A DNA stretch of 64,000 bases. Source: Lingula anatina. Lineage: Eukaryota > Brachiopoda > Lingulata > Lingulida > Lingulidae. The stretch's first letter is position 1; each line of letters starts with the position of its first letter. Where the stretch lies: NCBI RefSeq assembly GCF_001039355.2, contig NW_019776015.1, forward strand, positions 31,738-95,737, in the 5' to 3' direction. The notes under the pieces are model-generated. The model was not told the origin of the DNA. It saw only the letters and a list, made by a program, of their open reading frames with translations, and ran no database searches. Below are positions 14,801-27,312 of this stretch, piece by piece. Both the position numbers and the translations under genes were made by a program.

Positions 14801-16747
14801 TTTGATGGTCAAGTTATTCTCCTGTAAGCTGTTTTCCTTGATTTCAGGTCATTGAACTATGGTGCTATGGGGGTAGTGATGGGACATGAACTGACACATG
14901 GTTTTGATGACCAAGGTAAGAGGAGCTGCACCTGTTACCAAACACCTACTAGGAGATGATCTCTTTCTAGGTCGTATCTTATGCCATAGGAAATTCACTT
15001 AGCAACCAATTGTCACAATATTCTTGGTCTTCTTGAAGAAGTTCCTATTAATTTTGAAAGACTCCTACATGATATTAAATTGATGATTATCTATTGGAAA
15101 GATTGATAAATGTTTATATATTCGCTGATTTTGGTCTTGCTCCAGGTCGTGAGTTTGACAAATATGGCAACCTTCACCCCTGGTGGAACAATGCTTCTGT
15201 GGCCAAGTTTAAGGAACTGACCAAGTGCTTCATTGACCAGTACAGCCAGTACAAACTTAATGGGGAAAAGGTAAAAAGTGCATTATTCTAAATTCTGTAG
15301 ATCTAAAACCAGACAAAGGAAATTGAGGGAATTGTGGCTATGTCAAGCACAGAGGCTGCATTACGATGACTCTCTTATGTACTAGCCAGATCTCTGTCAC
15401 TCTATATGAACCTGCAAAGACTGTATTACTTCAGTATTATATTTAATGCAAATGGGTCTTAGAAAGGAAGAATAATGAACTCGTTATTGCCATGGCCAGA
15501 TGTACAAGTGTCTGCTGATGTTATTTCAGGTGAACGGAAAACAAACACTAGGTGAAAATATTGCAGACAATGGAGGACTGAAGGCTGCTTACCATGTAGG
15601 TGATATGTGGCTTAAGGATCTATAAAAAAGAAAAAAATCCCGACAATTTGATTTAAGTTTTGTTTTATTTTTCCCTTTACTTTCAAAGCATACATTTAGG
15701 GAGAAAAATCACAATTTCTTTTCTTCAGCAGAGAAATATCAGATATTTCAGCATCATATAATTCTTGCAAAGTGAAATATTTTTTCCCAAATTCTCAACA
15801 GACTCATTGAATGCAACAGAAAAAGTTGGCTTCAACATAATCGTATGTACTATTACATAACAGATAATAATGTTATAACATATTTCAGGCGTATGAACAC
15901 TGGGTACAGCATAATGGGGAGGAGCAGCCACTGCCAGGGACCAATCTGACCCACAGACAGCTGTTCTTTGTGGGTTTCTCTCAGGTCAGTGCTGTGGTGA
16001 AAGACATCATTGTAAATATTTTAAGCTTAGCATCCTCTGCGCCTTTGATGTCAGGCTTGTAGGCAGTTTTTGGGGGTTCTAGTGGTGGGTTAGAAAGAAC
16101 CTTCCTTTTGAGCAGGAAAGGTCTGCCCTGAATCACATTTGATCTATGTTCTATGCCATTTCTAAAATTGAGTCAACTGTGGTGGTTAAAAGGTCTACTT
16201 TTAACGACCACAGAAACCCTTTTTTAATTGCTGGCTGAAGAGTGACAGTTAGTTATAAGTGGACTGGAGTTTTGTTATCACAACAGTGTTCTTATTTTCA
16301 GGTATGGTGCTCATCTCAGACCAAAGAGGAAGATAAGTTACAGTTGGCCACAGATCCCCATAGTCCTGGAAAATACAGGTGAGTGAGCACACCTAGCGCA
16401 ATGGGGCACATCTAACACAATGAGGCACACCTAGAGCAATGAGTCACATCTAGCACAATGAGGCACACCTAGCAAAATGAGGCACACATTAAAAATGCAT
16501 GTAATACTTCAACACAAAAAAAGGTAACAGACATGTATTGAATTTCCATAAATTACATTAAAAAAGCAATTTTGTAATTATTATCATGTCGCCTAGTATA
16601 TAATTTTTTTCCATAAACTGATGTATTCTGTTGTTTTTCAGAGTGATAGGGACATTATCCAACTCGGTGGAATTTGCTCAACAATTCCAGTGCAAACCTG
16701 GCAGCCCCATGAACCCTGCAGTACAGAAGAAATGCGTCATTTGGTGA
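591..16747 (+). CDS. M13 zinc metallopeptidase, endothelin-converting-enzyme-like (tandem copy 1)
   Basis: Type II membrane ectopeptidase that would cleave small extracellular peptides. Coding exons: 591-891, 5789-6001, 6350-6609, 6948-7016, 7369-7485, 7812-7898, 8178-8326, 8731-8834, 10198-10316, 13038-13136 (or from 13020), 13427-13504, 14078-14181, 14412-14522, 14848-14915, 15146-15270, 15530-15595, 15889-15984, 16302-16378, 16642-16747. All junctions are GT-AG and keep frame, giving about 782 residues (ECE family about 750-770). Residues 1-58 are cytosolic and about 59-80 form the membrane anchor. The ectodomain has [24 protein letters not shown], the zinc site GHELTH (about 616-621), the third ligand in GENIADNGG (Glu about 677), HSPGKYR, and the C-terminal CVIW. 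The spacing of 60 residues from first His to third-ligand Glu, and the stretch [10 protein letters not shown], are ECE-like. The ATG follows directly on a cag; a better acceptor ends at 548, so a 5' leader exon may start at 549 and a further upstream exon may lie outside the window. Confidence 0.93.
1187..1254. repeat. Compound (CT)n-polyC-(CA)n microsatellite
   Basis: A short CT run is followed by about 20 C and then CA dinucleotides. The open frames here on the minus strand are low-complexity artefacts. Confidence 0.95.
2846..2895. repeat. (GA)n microsatellite
   Basis: About 25 GA dinucleotides in intron 1 of the ECE-like gene, read as GA on the transcribed strand. Confidence 0.95.
4950..5440. 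repeat. Decayed inverted and direct repeats in intron 1
   Basis: Around 4955-5042, TTTGCAGCCAG and its near-inverse TTGGCTGCAAA form a loose inverted repeat. Then a segment of about 150 bp starting near 5122 (GACAGTCTGATGCA, TTTTTGCTAAGGG, GTAGACAAGCAGTCCCAT) recurs near 5300, about 177 bp downstream, with scattered changes. Origin unknown; it could be a degraded transposon. Confidence 0.6.
7190..7372 (+). repeat. Three degenerate ~60-bp repeats ending at a 3' splice site
   Basis: Units starting AGGTGCTGCGG, AGGTGCTTTCTGCC and AGATGCTTACTGTC each carry a TGACAATAT- or CTGAAACTATAAT-like middle and a pyrimidine-rich end. The series runs into the true exon start, which again reads AGGTGCTGGGG at 7367. 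Each unit therefore resembles a copy of the acceptor region. Confidence 0.7.
8500..8619. mobile_element. MITE-like element with perfect 18-bp terminal inverted repeats
   Basis: GCAATCAGATAAACAGAC at 8500-8517 is the exact reverse complement of 8602-8619. The internal part shares the core CATTGAGTAGAATACAGA with a fragment near 37.48 kb and a relative near 50.5 kb. It lies in an intron of the ECE-like gene. No coding capacity; superfamily not assigned. Confidence 0.75.
8835..10197 (+). other. Intron of the ECE-like gene, no internal feature seen
   Basis: AT-rich intron with a short T tract near 9.54 kb. No exon-like segment, RNA gene or clear transposon could be supported. Confidence 0.6.
10345..10890. 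repeat. Degenerate 27-30-bp minisatellite (GATTGTGTTAGTTGTACCA type)
   Basis: About 18-20 imperfect copies of a unit like GATTGTGTTAGTTGTACCA with a short spacer. The last copies (10780-10890) tighten to about 27 bp with AATTGATTGTGTTAGTGATA. The array begins soon after the donor at 10317, in the intron following exon 10198-10316. Confidence 0.85.
12705..12915 (+). mobile_element. Short inverted-repeat element, CAGGCCTGTAG family
   Basis: Begins CAGGCCTGTAGGCAGG and ends TGGCTACTGGCCTGG, which is its approximate inverse; 211 bp. The internal segment with TTCTATGTCAGATTTCAG is shared with copies at 16052-16241 (same orientation) and 22143-22357 (opposite orientation). The ends resemble non-autonomous hAT-type elements, but the superfamily is an inference. 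Confidence 0.65.
16052..16241 (+). mobile_element. Short inverted-repeat element, CAGGCCTGTAG family
   Basis: Starts CAGGCTTGTAGGCAG and ends TTGCTGGCTGAAG. It shares TTCTATGCCATTTCTAAAATT with its relatives. It sits in the intron between exons 15889-15984 and 16302-16378 of the ECE-like gene. Confidence 0.6.
16388..16482. repeat. 19-bp minisatellite, five copies, directly after a 5' splice site
   Basis: Five 19-bp units of the form CACACCTAGCACAATGAGG, starting 9 bp after the donor at 16379. Each copy differs at one to a few bases. Confidence 0.9.
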
Positions 16748-19345
16748 TCAGCAATGTCAGCATTTAGAATATTTTATCACTTTTTCTGGTGGGAATTCAG
16801 TTGGTGACTGTGGTAGTATTAACACTCATGGAGATCAAAAATAGGGGAAGTTTCACTTTGTTGCCATAGCAACACCATATATAAGGGAATGCCTCAAGGC
16901 AAGTATATAATATGGTGGTTGCCATGGTAACACCATATATGGAATATCTGCACAACCAAATTTGACATTTTGTGATGGGTTAAATATGTATTCCAAGTTG
17001 TCTGCACAATGGATAAGTCTTCAGGCACTGTTGTGTCCTTACAATATGTATAATTCATATCATCTATTGGACCTATATATGGATAAGAATTTTCAGCAGT
17101 GTACCATCTGTAATTCATTTAAGTCCTATTTATGTGCCCTAAGTTGCCATGACAATATGCAGATGAGTTCCTTATAAGGGCACATTAGTGATTGCATATG
17201 TTCATGTAAAACTTGCTACTGAATGGCAAGGTGATATGATATACACATACAACTGAGGTCAAGATATCATCAGCACAATTTGTTGTTTCTTCCAACCACA
17301 AACAGGTTCAATTTCTAAATTATTCTCCATATTATATTTCTTATTTTAATGTCCATGACACAATTTTACTAAGAATTGGAGATGAAAGACTTCTAGATTA
17401 ATTTGGGTATATGATTGGTGCTTTTATGCCCCTCCCCCCAAACACCTCATTCAGTACTTGCATTTTCAGTTTTTTTAAGTCCAATTTCATCTATCTTTCT
17501 TGCTAAATTCAAATTTTAAAGCAGCTGGCTGCAGTAGCATGGCACAGCCTACAACCATGATATAGTCAGATAAAATAAAATAGCTTCATTGTATTTTAAA
17601 TAGTAAATTAATTAGAAAATTAATCAGCAAAACCAGACAGCCTCATTTTATGTTTTATTTTTGTAAGTGAAATCAGAGTACTGGTGTTTGTCCCATAATT
17701 GCGTTTTTATAACATATCAATTTTCATTTTACTCTCAGGATTTCAGAGGATCAAACTTTTCCTGTCAATTTGATGCCACGGATCTTATTTATTGCTTGCA
17801 GCGTAAAAGGCTATTACAGTAAACTTGAAATGGTGCTTTATTTTTGGTATTACATAAATATGTTTTTTGTTTTTGATAACACTGAGAAGAACAATTATGA
17901 TACCTGAGTATGTTTGTTTAGAAATCTTTGATACCATTATTATTTAAAATGTAATGTATTAAATTATCTTGAAAATATGTGGTTAAATGACTACGATAAA
18001 CTCTGGCATTGATTGTTATTTAAGATGTAAAACTTCAGTTTTTATTGTTGTATTTCAAAAGTGCTATTTAAAAAATAATAATTTGGGTGCATAACAGTGG
18101 ATATATTGTAATTGCATGGAACAGGGGATAATTGGAAAAAGAAAATCAAGTTATTATAAGTCATATTTCTTCTACATTTGTAGGTGGTTATATTTTTGTG
18201 AAATTAAACCTTCCCTTACTCAAAAAGCTAGTCCAAAATCAAATAACTGAACTTGATGAAGCTTGTTACAGAGTTTGTAGAAAGTTTTACTTTACTTTTC
18301 TGTCTAAACTGAATTTTTGATTATATATGTATATTTATTGGATTTTACCATGATATATATAAGTGTGCATGTGTTTATTATAGTATATTTACAATTCTTA
18401 AAAGCTTCAAATATTTCTTAATAAGTAAGACTTTTTGTTGAAACAAGACAATAGTAAACTACAATACTTACACCCCAATTTACACCGATTAAGTTAGTTT
18501 TCTAGCATCAGGAATGTACTGGTACAGGGCTTTAAGATTTGTTCGCCGTATCTACCAAAGACCATATCAATGTGACTGTATTTTTTGTAGTATATTCATA
18601 TTCTAAGAATACATGATAAGGGAAATACGTGTTATATAAAGATATTTGAAAATATTATAACTATACAATACTTGGCATGATTATTTTTATCTATTTATTT
18701 TTATTTTGTATCATTACCTAATGTGATGTGGGTTAGAGAAACTTGAAGCTCCTCTGATGTTTTCACGAGCTCATATCCCCCTCATATATTGAGGTTTTAT
18801 GTTGCACTGCCTTAGTATGCTTAATGTGAACTGACGTAGCAAACAAGCCAAGCAGTGCCACATTTTACCCATATAAATAGGGTGGCATATTGAGACAAAA
18901 GCTAGTCATGAGAAATAAGACTCAACAGCAGTCTGTATATCAGATTCAGCTGGCAGGCCAGATATATGAATTCCCTCAAAAATTACCCATTACTATACAA
19001 AATAGCTATTTGCATTCTTGACTCATTATTATTATCGTTATAATTATTATTATTATGTTAAATTTAGGTCACGAATTTTACACTTCAATGTTCTAATTGA
19101 AAGATGAGAGGTGACAGATTTTTGTGAAAAAATCACCATACTCCATAAACACATACATGTAGATGTGCAGTGCATATAGAAACAAAATAGTTGACAGATA
19201 TCTCTTCAGCTCTCTGGATTTTGTGTTAGTGATGGATATTTGTATTATATATAATATATGAATGAATATAATATGTATACATGAAATGGAAATAAATGTT
19301 TAATATATATTAATAACTTAATTAATTGTCTCATTGTGTGTATTT
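16748..19345 (+). terminator. Likely 3' UTR and polyadenylation region of the ECE-like gene
   Basis: AT-rich sequence follows the TGA at 16745-16747. An AATAAA at 19291-19296 is followed about 35 bp later by a GT-rich stretch (TTGTGTGTATTT), the usual arrangement of a cleavage site. Earlier AATAAA-like words exist (for example near 17570), so the real 3' end may be closer to the stop codon. Confidence 0.45.
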
Positions 19346-20731
19346 AGGGTTGATTTAATGGAGTCATGGTTTAGGAAGTGAAAATATTATAAAAAGGGGA
19401 GAGAATAATTGTAACACAATGTTGAAACTGTAATGACTACTGGACTTTACAAATTTACAATCACAGTGATCAGGTTTTTGTGTTAGTTGAGCCTGTCACA
19501 CCTAACACATTTACCTCTGTGCAAACTCCATTATATTGAGGATGTGACAGAACTGATGCTAGTAATAGGGGGGAAGCAGGGAAACGAGGATAACTGTTGA
19601 CCTGAACTTTGGTTAAATATTCTGAAGTCGCCATGGGATGACCAGTCACTGACCCAAGTACAGCTGGTTGTTGGGTCAGTATTTTAAAACGCCCAGTCTG
19701 GGCTGTGTCCTGGAGGCCACACTTGACATGCACAAACCATGTAGATCTGGAAAGGGAAACCAAAACTGTTTACTGGGAAGCATTGGTTAAAACATTTCCC
19801 AAGCAGTCTGTGAATCACATGTACTGGTTGCACCTGGCACAAAACTGTTTGTTTTGTTAGTAGAAAGAAAACAAAAATCAAACCAAAAATATATAATTTC
19901 AATATAGCAGTAATATTGTCATTTACTTTGATTTAAAGAAAATGACAGCCATTCTCTCCAGTTTATTCAGGAATTGAGGAAAATTGTTGATTGAACAAAA
20001 TAAATAAATAAATACATTGCTAAAGTTATTTAATTTAGAACCAATTCAAAAAATATATACACGTAGAATCTGTGTATTGCTTTCTTGCAATATGTGGTAA
20101 TTATCAAGCCGATTAATTTGAATCAAAACTTCATGTCTAGGAGATTATATGTAGCCAGTAGTGATTTTCCTTGTTTTAACTGAATAATATGTATGCTGAA
20201 ATCTCAAGAAAACCACACAGAATTAAGCCTGACTCTGGTCACTTCAATATTATACCCTGCTAAAGAGGGTCACTGACCTGACCATCAATTACCATATCAG
20301 CCATTTCAGTGTTTGTTGCTACTGACAGAGGAACATTAAGCCAAGTATACACCCCAGGTCTGGAGTTGGCATATTGAATTTTAGCCACATGCTAAACATG
20401 ATCCAATTTGAAAATGTAAACATTTTGAGCTTTGATGTGGATTGTGAACCATGATAATGAAATTTTGGATATGGCCTATTTTATTTTATTAAGTTAGTCA
20501 AGGAAAGCAACAAATGTGAATTTTTGTGGAGTTTATTTTAGATTAATATGACTAAAAAAAATATTTGCAGACCATGTCCTTGATAAACGTATCTCACTTT
20601 CTTACCACTCAGACTACTGAGGGGTGTAATTAGATCCTGTAGTATTTGTGTAAATGTGCCATCAGTGATGTTAGTTTTTGTTGATGTTCCACAATCACTA
20701 TAGGTCTTATCAGGCCAAATTCACAATCAAA

Positions 20732-20901
20732 GTTGATCCATGGACTAACAGATCCGCAGATCAAATGTAGCTGATCCACTTGAAAGTTTACTGGGTAGTC
20801 CCTGGGGGGAAACTATAATGTGCCTTTTAGGGGTTTATGTGGCAAGCTTTCAAGTGGGTTCCACATATTTGATCTGCGAATCTGTTAGTCCATGGATCAA
20901 C
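20732..20901. mobile_element. MITE-like element, GTTGATCCATGGACTAACAG family
   Basis: Left end GTTGATCCATGGACTAACAG is matched inversely by the right end TCTGTTAGTCCATGGATCAAC. Inner parts of the arms (CGCAGATCAAAT and ATTTGATCTGCGA) continue the inverted repeat to roughly 45-60 bp with interruptions. No open frame of note. Confidence 0.85.
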
Positions 20902-22142
20902 TTTTTCTGAATGCATCCTCAGACTGCCCCTTGCTGCAGTAAACCCTCCTTTTTAGACTGTGTGGTAGTGGTAAGGACTGCACCGAGTTTGAATTTCTTG
21001 TTGGAAGACGGGGGCATACGGGACACAAAAGCCAGCCTGTGAGAGGGCATCTGATAAGAAACCAGAGTTAATCTGCCCATTACACAATCATGTTCCTGAT
21101 GCACATTTGATTGGTGCATGGGCCAGGATGGATTGAGGAACCCTTCAGAGAACCGCTCTGGAACATATTGCTCTGGAACAGTTCTGGAACATTTCCTACA
21201 TTGGTCTGAAGTTGGCAGAAATCAGCTGCTTGGATCAATTGATACTGTGGTCAACGTAGAAACATGGGAATGGTATTTATGGATTTCATGAGCAATCAAC
21301 TTGGAAGATCATTGCAATAGAAGAAACAACCTCAGAAGACTCATGTAGACACTGATCAAACAGATAAAGTTCATTGAAAGAATGGAGCTGGATCAGGCCT
21401 CATTGAGACTACGGTATGAATTAACCTTTTGCTAAACGCAAAAGAAATGCACAGGAATATGTTTTGGAATTTTGTAAATTTTATCAGTATGCTAGGACAG
21501 TGAGATAGATGCTTAAAAGTTACATGTGCATGTTCACTTGGACTGTTTATAGATTGATTTTTGGACATTGGTGTCTGCTTCAGTTGGACAAAAATGTTCT
21601 AGTTTTGGAATTGGACCTCTAGCTTTTTATCCATTGATGGCACCATCATTTCAATCAATGGAGAATGATCTTTGGTTCCATTAAATTGGATTATAAGTGT
21701 GAGAATATCTATAATTTGATTGGAAAAATGCATTTGCTGGGATTGGGCTTAATTTTATTTACGAGGTGGAATTATTAACTTAAAGGAGTAAAGCTGTCTG
21801 CTCCAAGACTTAATGTAAATTTACTCCCCCTGGACCTTGCCTGTGGTGGCATCTGGAGCAGGAAATCTTAACTTTAAAGGGATGGATGAATATTAAATGG
21901 ACAGAAGAAATATTCACATACTAGGAACGTGAATACATATTTGATTGTTTTGACTGTAAAATTGTTGGATTGTTTTCTTCGGTAAGTCTATTCAAACTGG
22001 ATGATGTCTTCTTTTATTTCTTTCTAATTTCACTTCTCTTTCTGTTTCGTATAAACCCCAACATTTGATCTATGGTATATATAAATTTCGTTTCATGATA
22101 AATGTTAACTATTATGCTGTCTAAATTTAATTTGTAAAGTTT

Positions 22143-22357
22143 CAGGCCTTCAGCTAGCAAAAAAGGGGGATCCATAATTTATCTTCAACCATATTACTTT
22201 GGACCTTTTAAATCTTTACCCCTTGTTTGACCCAACTTCAGAAATGGCATAGAACCTACATGTACGTCAAATTTTGATTCAGTGAAAACCTTTTCCGGCT
22301 CTTTCTAACCCCCCCCCCCCACACACACACACAAACACACTCTGCTTAAAGGCTTGA
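22143..22357 (-). mobile_element. Short inverted-repeat element, CAGGCCTGTAG family (reverse orientation)
   Basis: Ends CAGGCCTTCAGCTAGCAA and CTGCTTAAAGGCTTGA are approximate inverses. The internal AGAAATGGCATAGAAC is the reverse complement of the matching part at 16.15 kb. It contains a C tract followed by AC dinucleotides. Confidence 0.65.
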
Positions 22358-23882
22358 TTTGCCTAAGTTAAAATCTCCTACTAAAAAGTACAAAAATACA
22401 TCTTCCCTGGGACCAGGTAGTCCCCAGAATATTAATCAAACTTGAGAAAAAGCAACAAAATTTTGGTTGTTGTTTTATATTAATTTTTTAATTTATCTAT
22501 CTATTTATTGAAAAAAAAAGCAACAGCAAGAATTCAAACTTTGCACCTATAGTATGGTATTTATTAGAAGTAATAAGTAATCAACTGCCATAGTGAATTC
22601 CCTACAGCAAAAATCAAAGAAATATTTTGTACTTGTAAATAAATAATTGGCCAGAATTTTCCCAAACAACTCAGGGGGAAATGAAGAGTACCTTTAATGC
22701 AGCATTGCTGCAGGCAGAGACAAGCTTAATGTACTTGTAAATGCATACTTTTGTTTTACAGTGATCTGGAAAAGCTTTTAGGATGAAACTTTCTGCCACA
22801 TAATGGCATTTCACACAATTTCTGAACCCTTATAGAATTTTCAAAAAAAGTTCTTTGCAAGGAGAGGTTGAAACTACATTGTACAGACGGAATAACCCAG
22901 TGCATGTCCAAAACTTCATTTGGTTCCAGCGCTACAATTTCATTTGAATTTTCTCTCAGAAAAAAAATGATGGAGTTGAATGATACATTGGTGGCACTGT
23001 TATTTAAAAAACAATATGGTAATAAATGATAAACAATGTGTTAATAAATGATAGTTAATAATATAGAAATTCAAGTGGGAAGGCCATATTTGATCCCAGA
23101 TCTTTGAGTGGCACAGTGCCACTTTTGCCTGCTCATTTTACACTACAGTATGCATTTGTAGCAAATATCATGGTAAATCATTTAATTATTAAAACAATTT
23201 AATCATTTGGACCAAGTTCACTTTAAGAATACAGTAATATTATAAGAATCATTAAAAATTAAGGCAATATATATACTGATACATTTCCTTTTGATAATTA
23301 TATATAAAAAGTGTGGATACAATATTTTACTGTTATCAACATTACTTAGAAATGGTTACATATATTGGTCTTAATCATCACTGTGTGTCAAAACAACCAT
23401 GCTGCCTTTCGTCCAATGTTACCAGCTTGCAGGAGTTTCAGAGATTGCTGGAAACTCCTTTATTATCCACATGTCTTTGACATTTCTTCTGGTACTACTA
23501 CATAATAAGAGTTTCACTCACTTTTCCTAATTTCAGCATCAGCATCTTTTTGCAGAATACAAAATCAACTTTGTTTAAACTTACTGAGAAATGACTGCGC
23601 ACAGCATGTAAGACTACTACTAATCAAACATTCCTCTTGGTTTGACACTGATTAAATTGTTGCAATTCAATTTGTTATTGAACATCATGCCAGCCTCAGT
23701 TTGTTTTTCTTCACTGTTTCATCATCTACAGTTACAACTATGATAGATGCTCACTCAAGGATTATTTTGGACTGAAAGGTAGAAAAACTTGTGTTAGGCC
23801 ATTTTCACAACCAAAGTTGATCAAAGAATACATTCAATCGAACATAGATTTCATTGTCTTATTTTCAGTGGGGTGTCTGTAT

Positions 23883-24096
23883 GGGCGCATTCCCATAGAT
23901 TTTAGATCGATCATTCCCTGTGGGGAGTCTCACTAGATTACTGTCAGATAATCTGGCTTAAATGTCCGTCCCACCTACTACAAGCTGAAAGGGGGTAATT
24001 AACTTTAGTGCCCGCTCGGCTGACAGCTATTTGGCGTGAACCCCCAGGGAGTTAGGTCGATCTAGTTGGATCGATCTAATCTCTGGGAATGCCCTC
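23883..24096. mobile_element. MITE-like element with ~28-bp inverted ends
   Basis: The left end GGGCGCATTCCCATAGATTT (continuing with TAGATCGATC) pairs with the right end GATCGATCTAATCTCTGGGA (continuing with ATGCCCTC). About 214 bp, non-coding, different from the GTTGATCC family beside it. Confidence 0.7.
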
Positions 24097-24137
24097 TATT
24101 ATTCCATTCACTGCACAAAGAGGCCCCACTATGCTAT

Positions 24138-24474
24138 AACAGATCTGCTGTTTAACTATGGCCAACCCATTTGAAAGCTTGCAGCATAATCTCCTATTAC
24201 ACACTGCATAGATTCGCCAGGGGGATTACACGGAATGTTTTCAAGTGGGTTAACCATATTGGATCCCCCGGATCTGTTGGAGCGCATTCAGAACATCGGA
24301 CTAACAGATCCGCAGATCAAATATGGTGAGCAAATAAAAGGCTGGCCACTTAATTCCGGATTAGACACTGAACAGATTCCCTGTGGGAATCACACAACAA
24401 GCATTCATGTGGGTCGGCCATATTTGATCGCCAGATCTGTTAGTCAGCAGATCAACTTTAGTTATGAATGCAGC
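24138..24474. mobile_element. Two adjoining or nested GTTGATCC-family elements
   Basis: Three ends of the family occur in sequence: AGATCTGCTGTTTAAC near 24140, GGATCTGTTGGAGCGCATTC near 24273, and GCATTCAGAACATCGGACTA near 24284. The right end TCTGTTAGTCAGCAGATCAAC lies near 24455. Read as an element of about 150 bp joined to one of about 190 bp. The 117-codon open frame at 24235-24588 lies across these repeats and is not a gene. Confidence 0.65.
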
Positions 24475-26961
24475 GCTCGATATACAGTTCAAAATTACCT
24501 TAGTCTGAACCAAGCATTGGCTGTCCTGAATATCAACAAGGCAAATATTCCAACCAGGAAACCAATAATTTGTGGAGTGGTGACTTAATGCTGTTGGAGA
24601 CAGAGAGTTTTGTGTCGCCTGGAACAGAGGCTGAATGGGTCTACTGCATGTAGGGTGAAATCTGCTTATTGAATTTTCATGATTTTATGCATTAGTTAAT
24701 GGATTGCATTTAAATATACATGTAACTCCCAATCGTGCATTAGCCAGAATGTGGGTTTTGTAGACATTGATGTTGGAACCCTTTTAGATTGATTTGGAGT
24801 TTAGGGTGCAGGACTTTAAAACATCTCAGGCAGGGTTTTGTGATAGTTGGATGAGGAGGAACAATTTATCTTGTACCCAGCATCAGGTGTGTTAACAGAT
24901 AAGTATTAAAAATAAAGTAGTGTACAACAGATACAGGAAATATTGTTTTGCAGTCTGTTTTATACATTTTTAGACTTTATTTATTAATTGAAATCTACTG
25001 TCCATACAAAGCATCCTAATTATGATAATTCCACATGTACATATACTAGTACTCATATTTTGCTTATTACAAGAAGTATACACTTGTCTGAATTTTTATA
25101 TACTGCAATATCCATGCTGTTTTGAATCTTCTTGAAAGCAAAAGTTTGAAGCACAGAATCAGTCTGTTACAAGATGATTTGCTTACTGCTTGCAGTATAC
25201 AGCTTTGCTTTGATAATTACACTAAATTTAATTCCATACAATGAGCAGTACTCGACTGGTCTCGTTAACTATAGCGCATATGGTGTAATTTAATGCTGCT
25301 CTTAGACAGCTAACACAATAATAACTTGTTTCCGTTAATTGTTTGTGTCATTGTATGTTCATTAAGAGACTGTGTTAAAACCCACACAGTAGGAAATGAA
25401 ATAATTCATAATTGTCAAACCAGGTTTGTGTGTTAGGGACCTCCTGGCCTTATGTGTACTCCATATATATATTCTACTGTATACTGGCTTTAATACTGTT
25501 TTCAGAAATAAAATTCCTGGAAGATCCAACTGATACATAACATGCGTATCCGTAAAGTACCTAGAAAGATATGAGTTCCTGGAATTATAATTCTGTTAAG
25601 AGATTGGGGCTGTTTATATATCACAGAAGAATGAACTCCTGCACGATTTATTAATTATTATATATTGTTTTTTAAGGTGGGTGGAGCAGGGGGGGTTCTG
25701 AATTGATACCGAGTTCTGAACTACTAGTATTACTTCTGCTTGTGAAGATTTATTTTTATTCAATTTTTTAACATCTAATCTTCTTGAAAGCACAAGATGT
25801 GGCATTTATCTTGACATCGATATCTCCAGTCTTTATTCAGTAAATTTAAATTAACTTAATTCATTACTTTTTAAAGCATAACGCAAGTGGATGCATAAAA
25901 GAGTGAAGCTCTTCAAAATTATTCCTAATTATATTTTTTTCGCCTATATTTAATCAAACTTAGGTTTTCTAAGGTATTGATAAAAACATTACACCTTGAC
26001 AATGACATCAGTAGGTGTCGCTGCATTTCCGACCCAATTGTAAACAACTCTTAGCTCTCTCTCTCTTGAAAAAAAAAAAAAAAAACTTCATCAGAGACGC
26101 ATGCCTCATCATTAAAATCAATGTCAAAGTGATTTGACCTGAATAATTATTTCAACCTTTTCATATAGGAGGCCCAGCGTTGTAGCTGTTGTTTAAAGGA
26201 CAACCAAGGATGGAACGCAGCCAGAATTTTCAGAATCCAGCAATTTTTGTAGTTGGACATTTCCATAGCTGCTTCTGGAACCTAGAATCACTGTTGGAAT
26301 AGAAGAGATTGGAATTTTTTTTTTACACTAGTAAGGAGAGATCTAACTTCACATGAGCAGGTATGTATATTTAAGTGACGCTTTTTTCTCTTTTTCTTAA
26401 TTCAAAGACCTAATGATATGACTTGCGCATCTACACTGTACTACTGCTGTTGAATGCAGCTGAAAGGTAATTACTTGATCTTTTAAATGGAAGGAGGGGT
26501 TAATTAGGCATTTTACAGATACTGTATATTGAATGTCGAAATTTTCTAAAAATTAAAAAACTCCTAGTGATTGGTTGCAACAAAATTAAATAGCAGGATA
26601 CTCTATAGTTCTATTCTATATGTAGTTAAAGCACCACTTATGCTATATAGAAATAAAATTTTTGTGATTTTAAAATTATGAAACTGAAAGTTTGATAGTT
26701 TTTGCCCATTGAAAAGATGGAGTAATTACTGTATTGTGCTTGTACCACAGATATCAGTTGCTATGTATGAAATGTGGAATTAAGTCACATATAAGCAAAC
26801 ATTCTTCAAAAAATTAACAGTTGAAGTTCATTACATCTTTCATCTCTGCCTCATCATGAAGTGATACTAGTAAACTATATAATATTATGTGAAATGGTAT
26901 TATTCATGTTTCAGAAGCACTGCTGTAGATAGGGAAAAGTAAGAAGCTTAATAAAAAAAGA

Positions 26962-26964
26962 CAA

Positions 26965-26993
<29 letters not shown>
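26962..26993. repeat. (AAAT)n microsatellite
   Basis: About eight AAAT units followed directly by AACATG. Confidence 0.9.
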
Positions 26994-26995
<2 letters not shown>

Positions 26996-27266
26996 CATGA
27001 TGCACAGAGTCGTATGTCAAGGATAAATTTTTCATGTTTGGGGAATTTAGGGAATTGTTGTAGACACGATGTAGGGGGTGGGATTTTTACGGCCCCCTGG
27101 TGATGGAGCTGCTCTGAAAATATGTCAGCTTTGTTCTTTTTTGTCAGCTTGTTCGTTGGACCATAATGTTAGAGACATACTTGGACTGGTGGACCCAACG
27201 TGGCAATGAATCAACTATTTTTGGTTGTGTGGCATTCTCTTCTCTTTTTTTCTCTAGCTCTCTCTC

Positions 27267-27267
<1 letters not shown>

Positions 27268-27309
<42 letters not shown>
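27268..27309. repeat. (CT)n microsatellite
   Basis: About 20 CT dinucleotides, with a looser CT-rich approach from 27240. Confidence 0.9.

Positions 27310-27312
<3 letters not shown>

Noticed and set aside
1860-23450. Shared word GAGTTTCAGAGATTGCTGGAAA near 1.86 and 23.43 kb (given here only as its location and first bases)
   Set aside because: The two regions align only for a short distance; two copies are too few to define an element.
24235-24588. 117-codon plus-strand open frame
   Set aside because: It lies across joined inverted-repeat elements, and its codons simply reflect the repeated GATCTGTTAG and ATATGG words. No family similarity.
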